This document shows positions 59,707 to 64,000 of a stretch of 64,000 nucleotides of DNA, one piece after another. Source of the stretch: Episyrphus balteatus (lineage: Eukaryota; Arthropoda; Insecta; Diptera; Syrphidae); the NCBI RefSeq assembly GCF_945859705.1, contig NC_079134.1:166319718-166383717 (forward strand), read 5' to 3'. The position numbers and the translations under genes are program-made. The notes beneath the pieces are model-generated. The model had not been told where the DNA came from. It did not search any database and was given only the letters and a program-made list of their open reading frames with translations. Position 1 is the stretch's first letter; every line of letters begins with the position of its first letter.

Positions 59707-62700
59707 TAGAAAGTTTTAATTTCGAAATGGAATCAACTCCATTTATAGAGCCATGAGGATTAAGGAAGGATATGTACGATAGAAGTACAAAATAGGACAA
59801 ACAAAAAATATTAAATCGGAAGGGATGAAAAAAAAAAGATGTGATGTCTCTTCTTTTCGGTTGTCATATCAACCCCATTGAAAATACCTACTCTTTAGAA
59901 CTAATCTAAGCCCATATGAGACTAAAGACACACGGTTACTCTACATGTTGCTGGTATGATCACATATACACACAATTTGTGTGCGTGTGTGTGGTCCTGC
60001 ATTCGAATCTACGTAATTTGATTATCAATATCTCTGAAGTTTGAAGTCACCCCTGCTTTTTTCTGTGTTATATCACAATTCACCGCCAGGAGTACACACT
60101 TTATCAGGGGTATTTTTTTTCTAGGAAATTATGACAAAAAAAAAATCTAATAATTTATGTGTGAGATGAAATGATGATAAGGGTATATTAAGGGGTGTTG
60201 TGTGTTGTGTCGCATAACGATGTCGTTTTGTTGGCACCAAGGACGTTGATAAGAGTGTAAAATACTATCAAATTTTATCCAAATGAATGTGTCAAATATT
60301 ACAGTCATATTGTGGTTGTTTACGTAAAGATGATGACTTTTATATATTTTTTCTTATGGGGAGTTATTTTTACTTGAAATTTGAGAACACGTTTGACTTT
60401 TCTAAAAAAAAAAATAATAATAAATAGCAAAATGAGCTTCATAATGTGGTATTATATAATAGCGTTATGTGAGATAAGGACTCAAAAGACGGTCTTCTTT
60501 TATATTTTTTTTGCTCGCAGAATAGGTATCTAATAATATGTTACTCTTAATGATTGTAAGATTTTTAGGAAAACTATTTACAAAATTTTTGATAGGTATA
60601 CTTACATAAATGAGAAATTCCTACCCGTGACATTTATACCTACAGCTTTTTGTTTTGATTCGCTTTTTTACTATAAAAGCTAACAATGTTTTTTGTAAAA
60701 TAAGTTAAAGGATTTAAACAAAAATTTGAGATAGATTCACAGAGATTCTGAAAAATACCCTACCCCAAAATCGTTAATTGTTCTGTTCCATCCGTGACAG
60801 GAGTCAATTTTCAAAAAATTCAAATTGGCACATTTTGCTTTGTCTAGTTAAAAATTGCGAACAAAAACCATGCTAAATTGGTTTTAAGAATGTTCAAAAG
60901 ACGAGAAGGGTTAAATTTGCAAAAATTTGTAAAAAAATAAAGAATATTCGAATTTTCAGTGTTTGTTAATTTTAGCTCTTATATTTCCCAAAAATGGTCT
61001 ATCACGGTATAAAAGCTCATAAAATTTGCAATATTTTGAATTAAAATCTTTGTAAGAGTAATAATTACCATTTCAAAATTTTTATATTTTTCCAAAATTG
61101 ATTAATTTTTTAAAACCGGTTTTAGGTACAAATAGTGCCTTCAAATGTGATCTCGTTCCATTCTTTGTAGGTACATGTTGCTTTAATATTGTCTTTTATT
61201 AAAATTGCGATTCCTCAGCATTGAGAGAGAGTTCGATCCACCATTTTTAATCAAAGATGTACAAAAGTACATATCATCAAATAACTTGCCACTAGTATCT
61301 GCATTTTACGAACAACAATTTTTGGCAAAGATGTTGGAGCATAGCATACAACCTGCCTCTTAAGCGCCGCCGGGGTGTTGCGGTAATGGTGCGGCGAAAT
61401 TTTGCGTCAAACGAATTTCTTTAAGTTGTTAAATATCCAGTTATTACCTGAAACCGTCATCAAAGATAACGTCTTCCTCCTTTTTTTGTTCGTTTTCTAT
61501 TAAACAAAAAAGTTTAGTATAAGAAATCCCATCAATGACTTATTTCTTTAAGACATAATAATTACAAAAGACCTCCTGAAATCCTTGAAGAAATAGCGGG
61601 GGCTAAAAATAGTCTTCAATTGCCTTCAATTTATTTGAAGTGAAGATTTTTTTATGAAAATCTTTCAAAAGTAAAAGTTCATTTTCCACCTAATTCTATA
61701 AACCAAAATGTTCCATCTTATATAAAATCATTCAATTAGAATTCATTAGCGTCTTTTGAAGCAGAGTACATTTTTCTTTAACACTCAATCTCCACCGCTA
61801 CATAGATTTGTATTGAATATTTCTACAAAAATCCATACAGCATTTTGTTGCCTCTTATGATGATGGAGCCGTTGTTCGTTATAAATGCTACGTTTCGCCA
61901 CCACCACAGCGCCGTTGTCGGGCCTCCAAACTCCTCCGCCGTCGTTAAACAACAAAAGAGCCTCCCCAATAACATTTTGCATTGCACCAATTCTCATCTT
62001 TCTCTCACAAACTAATGCCACTAATGGCCAAGTGATGAAACATCAAATGCGGCGCACCAGCATAATGAACGAACGGCATCATCAACTTTAGGCCAAAGGG
62101 GCCACCTGACTGTTGTTGTACTATGACGGTTATATCTATATAAAGTTCATGTAGAAGTAAAGGGCCCTCAAAGTCCAAGAGCTATAAAAAAAACAGAAAA
62201 AATAATCCCATAAACGTAACGAACGGGAAATAAAAAGGAAAAGAAGAATAAAAATTGTAACCCCAAAAGCCATCTCCATATAGTATACACACAGAAAGAT
62301 ATTTCAATTCCCCAAAGGCCCCCCTAAAAATACAAAAAAAAAAGAAGAAGACAAACAAAACAAAAAAAAAAGGCCGGTAGAAAGGTGGCAAGTTGGTATT
62401 CTTCTCTACGTCATCATCGCATAAACATCACAGCGCGGCGGCCGGCGTTGATTTTCTTTTTGGATCGCACCACATAGTCAAACTCTTTCAAACCCTCCCA
62501 TTATTGTGGAGCCAGGAACTATTATTAGATTGGCCTTGTGTTCCCCTTTTTTTTTTGTTAGGTATATTTATTTCTTCATTCATATACACTGGTATAGGTA
62601 TATAATACGTGTGTTATCATTTAAGCCACTATGCACGACGACGACGACGATGTAGATATACGGGCGGCCTATTTGTTTTTGGATTAATAAATGAAGGAAC

Positions 62701-63190
62701 AATATGTGAAGCAAAGGCACACATCAGAGAGAAAGAGAACGAGGAAGCCATTGTTTATTTTTGAACTTAGATGACTTTGTTTGTTGACGTTTGGTGGTCC
62801 AACAAAAGTTAATAAATCCACAACGATGATTGAAATTTATTGATATGAGTGTTTTTTTTTTTTTTTTTCAGAAAAACTGTGCTGTGCAAGCCAGATATTG
62901 GTGTGAATTGTTGTAAACAAATAAAGATTTTTGAGTTATTTCAGTTTAAATGAAATGTTACATTTCGAACTTGGAAGTTGTTTTTCTTTCTTTTTTGCGC
63001 TTCGAATGATAGCTAAATAATTTTCTAAAATTTTAAGCGATATTTTTTGCTAGGCGGTCACATAAAAAAATTTGTGGTAGGTATGACATTTTCCATGAAA
63101 GAGCAAGGCCTAGTGACTAACAACTCTCAACCATTCTTGAGTACCTACGGGTTATAATTTTTAATAAGAAAAGGATGCATGTTTTTTTAG
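59707..63190. other. Unassigned, with GC-richer patches
   Basis: A patch at 61358-61400 (GCGCCGCCGGGGTGTTGCGG) and one at 61895-62110 (CGCCACCACAGCGCCGTTGT) differ from their surroundings. Frames at 61785-62091 on both strands overlap and are not recognised. A (ACG)n run lies at 62633-62650. Confidence 0.45.
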
Positions 63191-63192
63191 GT

Positions 63193-63255
63193 GGTGGAGG
63201 CTGGAATACGAACCCAGGCCTCTGGCGTCATAGTCCACTTCTGGTAATTAAAAAA
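63193..63255 (-). repeat. tRNA-like T-arm (box B) segment
   Basis: On the minus strand, CTGGGTTCGTATTCCAG forms a 5-bp T-stem with a 7-base TTCGTAT loop, preceded by GGACTATGACGCCAGAGGC. There is no matching acceptor or D-arm, so it is a tRNA-derived fragment (SINE- or MITE-borne), not a tRNA gene. Confidence 0.45.
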
Positions 63256-64000
63256 AACTCTTGTAAAAGATCGAACCAAACTCAACCAGAGCAATGAAGT
63301 GCTTCTGCAACTATTACTGCCACCTCAAAATTTTTGAACCAAACTAATCTAATTTGTTCATTTACCATTTGTCCATCCTAAATTTTCGATTGTCAACCTT
63401 TTAAAAATTAGAGAAAATTCATTTTGTAGCAGGAAGTCTGAAAAATGATAAATCGTACAAAGAGCTAAAATTTTGAAATAGACGTATTAAACCAATTCAA
63501 TCATTTGTTCATCACGGGAAATGAATACAAACCGAAAATTATCTTTTTTCCACCCTCAGTCAAGATGATATTCAAAGAAGATTTAATACCTATTCGTATA
63601 AATATAATTAGATTGAAATATACAAAAAAAGTTACGTATACAAAACAGTGACTTTTTTAGTTTCCTCTATTTTAATGACAAAAACACAATTAGAGACATA
63701 AAAAATTGGCTTGGATGGTGTCACCTCTATTTTGATTGGAATTTTTTTAAACATGTAGTCCAGTGCATTTTTAATTTGACTTAGCAGTTTGTACCACCCC
63801 CAAATATTTTTTGCTCGTTCGATATGGCATTGGCTGCATATCATTACCCTGATTTTACGCACTCGTGAAATTCACCTTTCGGCGGCCATCTTGAGTTTAA
63901 GGTTTTGTTAAATATCTCGATTTCTGTTTATCCTACATAAAAGTTGTGAATGCAAAAATCCTAGACAATTTCGATATTCTGAATATTAAAAAAGTTACAA
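63256..64000. other. Unassigned right end of the window
   Basis: The minus frame at 63632-63862 (76 codons; CSQCHIERAKNIWGWYK) is not recognised. TTCGGCGGCCATCTTGAGTT at 63877 is GC-rich relative to its surroundings. No further feature is supported. Confidence 0.45.

Noticed and set aside
63632..63862. 76-codon minus frame with a CSQCH motif as a zinc-binding protein
   Set aside because: There is only one cysteine pair, no second half of a zinc finger, and no splice context.

Overview
The window is AT-rich non-coding DNA from an animal nuclear genome. The mix of hAT-type and pogo-like DNA transposons, Jockey- and RTE-like retrotransposon debris, CAA/CAG/GATGAT low-complexity runs and frequent TAGGTACC words suggests an insect, most likely a dipteran. 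No recognisable host protein-coding exon fixes the taxon. There is no operon-like or dense gene layout, and almost all the open reading frames are by-products of repeats or of low stop-codon density.

Layout. 1-1035: unique flank. 1036-8640: one large 13-bp satellite array, about 580 units, with sub-families, higher-order structure and degenerate edges. 8641-13840: AT-rich DNA with a 19-bp direct-repeat-flanked insertion that holds a hammerhead-ribozyme-like core, a 386-bp fold-back element with CTCF-like words in its arms, and dispersed repeats. 13852-17411: a Russian-doll nest of three hAT-type elements, each with its own 8-bp target duplication, plus an RTE-tail-like repeat between the second and third. 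18340-19215: a GC-richer segment with no assigned gene. 19738-21962: a decayed non-LTR reverse transcriptase interrupted by a 965-bp terminal-inverted-repeat (TIR) element that carries a tRNA-like segment, followed by a fragment related to the innermost hAT. 25.5-32.1 kb: copies of a dispersed ~0.95-kb repeat family and a TA-flanked pogo-like element. 36.28-37.35 kb: the best candidate for real host gene structure, a CpG- and CAG-rich 5'-UTR-like block that ends in a strong splice donor. 40.5-46.4 kb: tandem GC-motif repeats and two copies of a repeat starting CAGGGTGTCCCACAG, one interrupted by another repeat. 47.7-54.5 kb: a 2.1-kb long-arm fold-back transposon and a 2,818-bp, almost perfect tandem duplication that took one arm with it. 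56.2-57.7 kb: a second TA-flanked pogo-like element with a third, smaller relative nested inside it. 57.7-64 kb: mostly unassigned.

How the parts work together. The window reads as a heterochromatin-like or intergenic/intronic landscape built by transposon nesting, satellite amplification and segmental duplication, probably upstream of and inside the first intron of one gene that starts near 36-37 kb on the + strand. The most unusual items are three related TA-flanked elements with doubled left-end motifs and decayed psq-like transposase remnants, the triple hAT nest, the hammerhead-like core, the satellite's phase-locked higher-order blocks, and the young fold-back/tandem-duplication complex.
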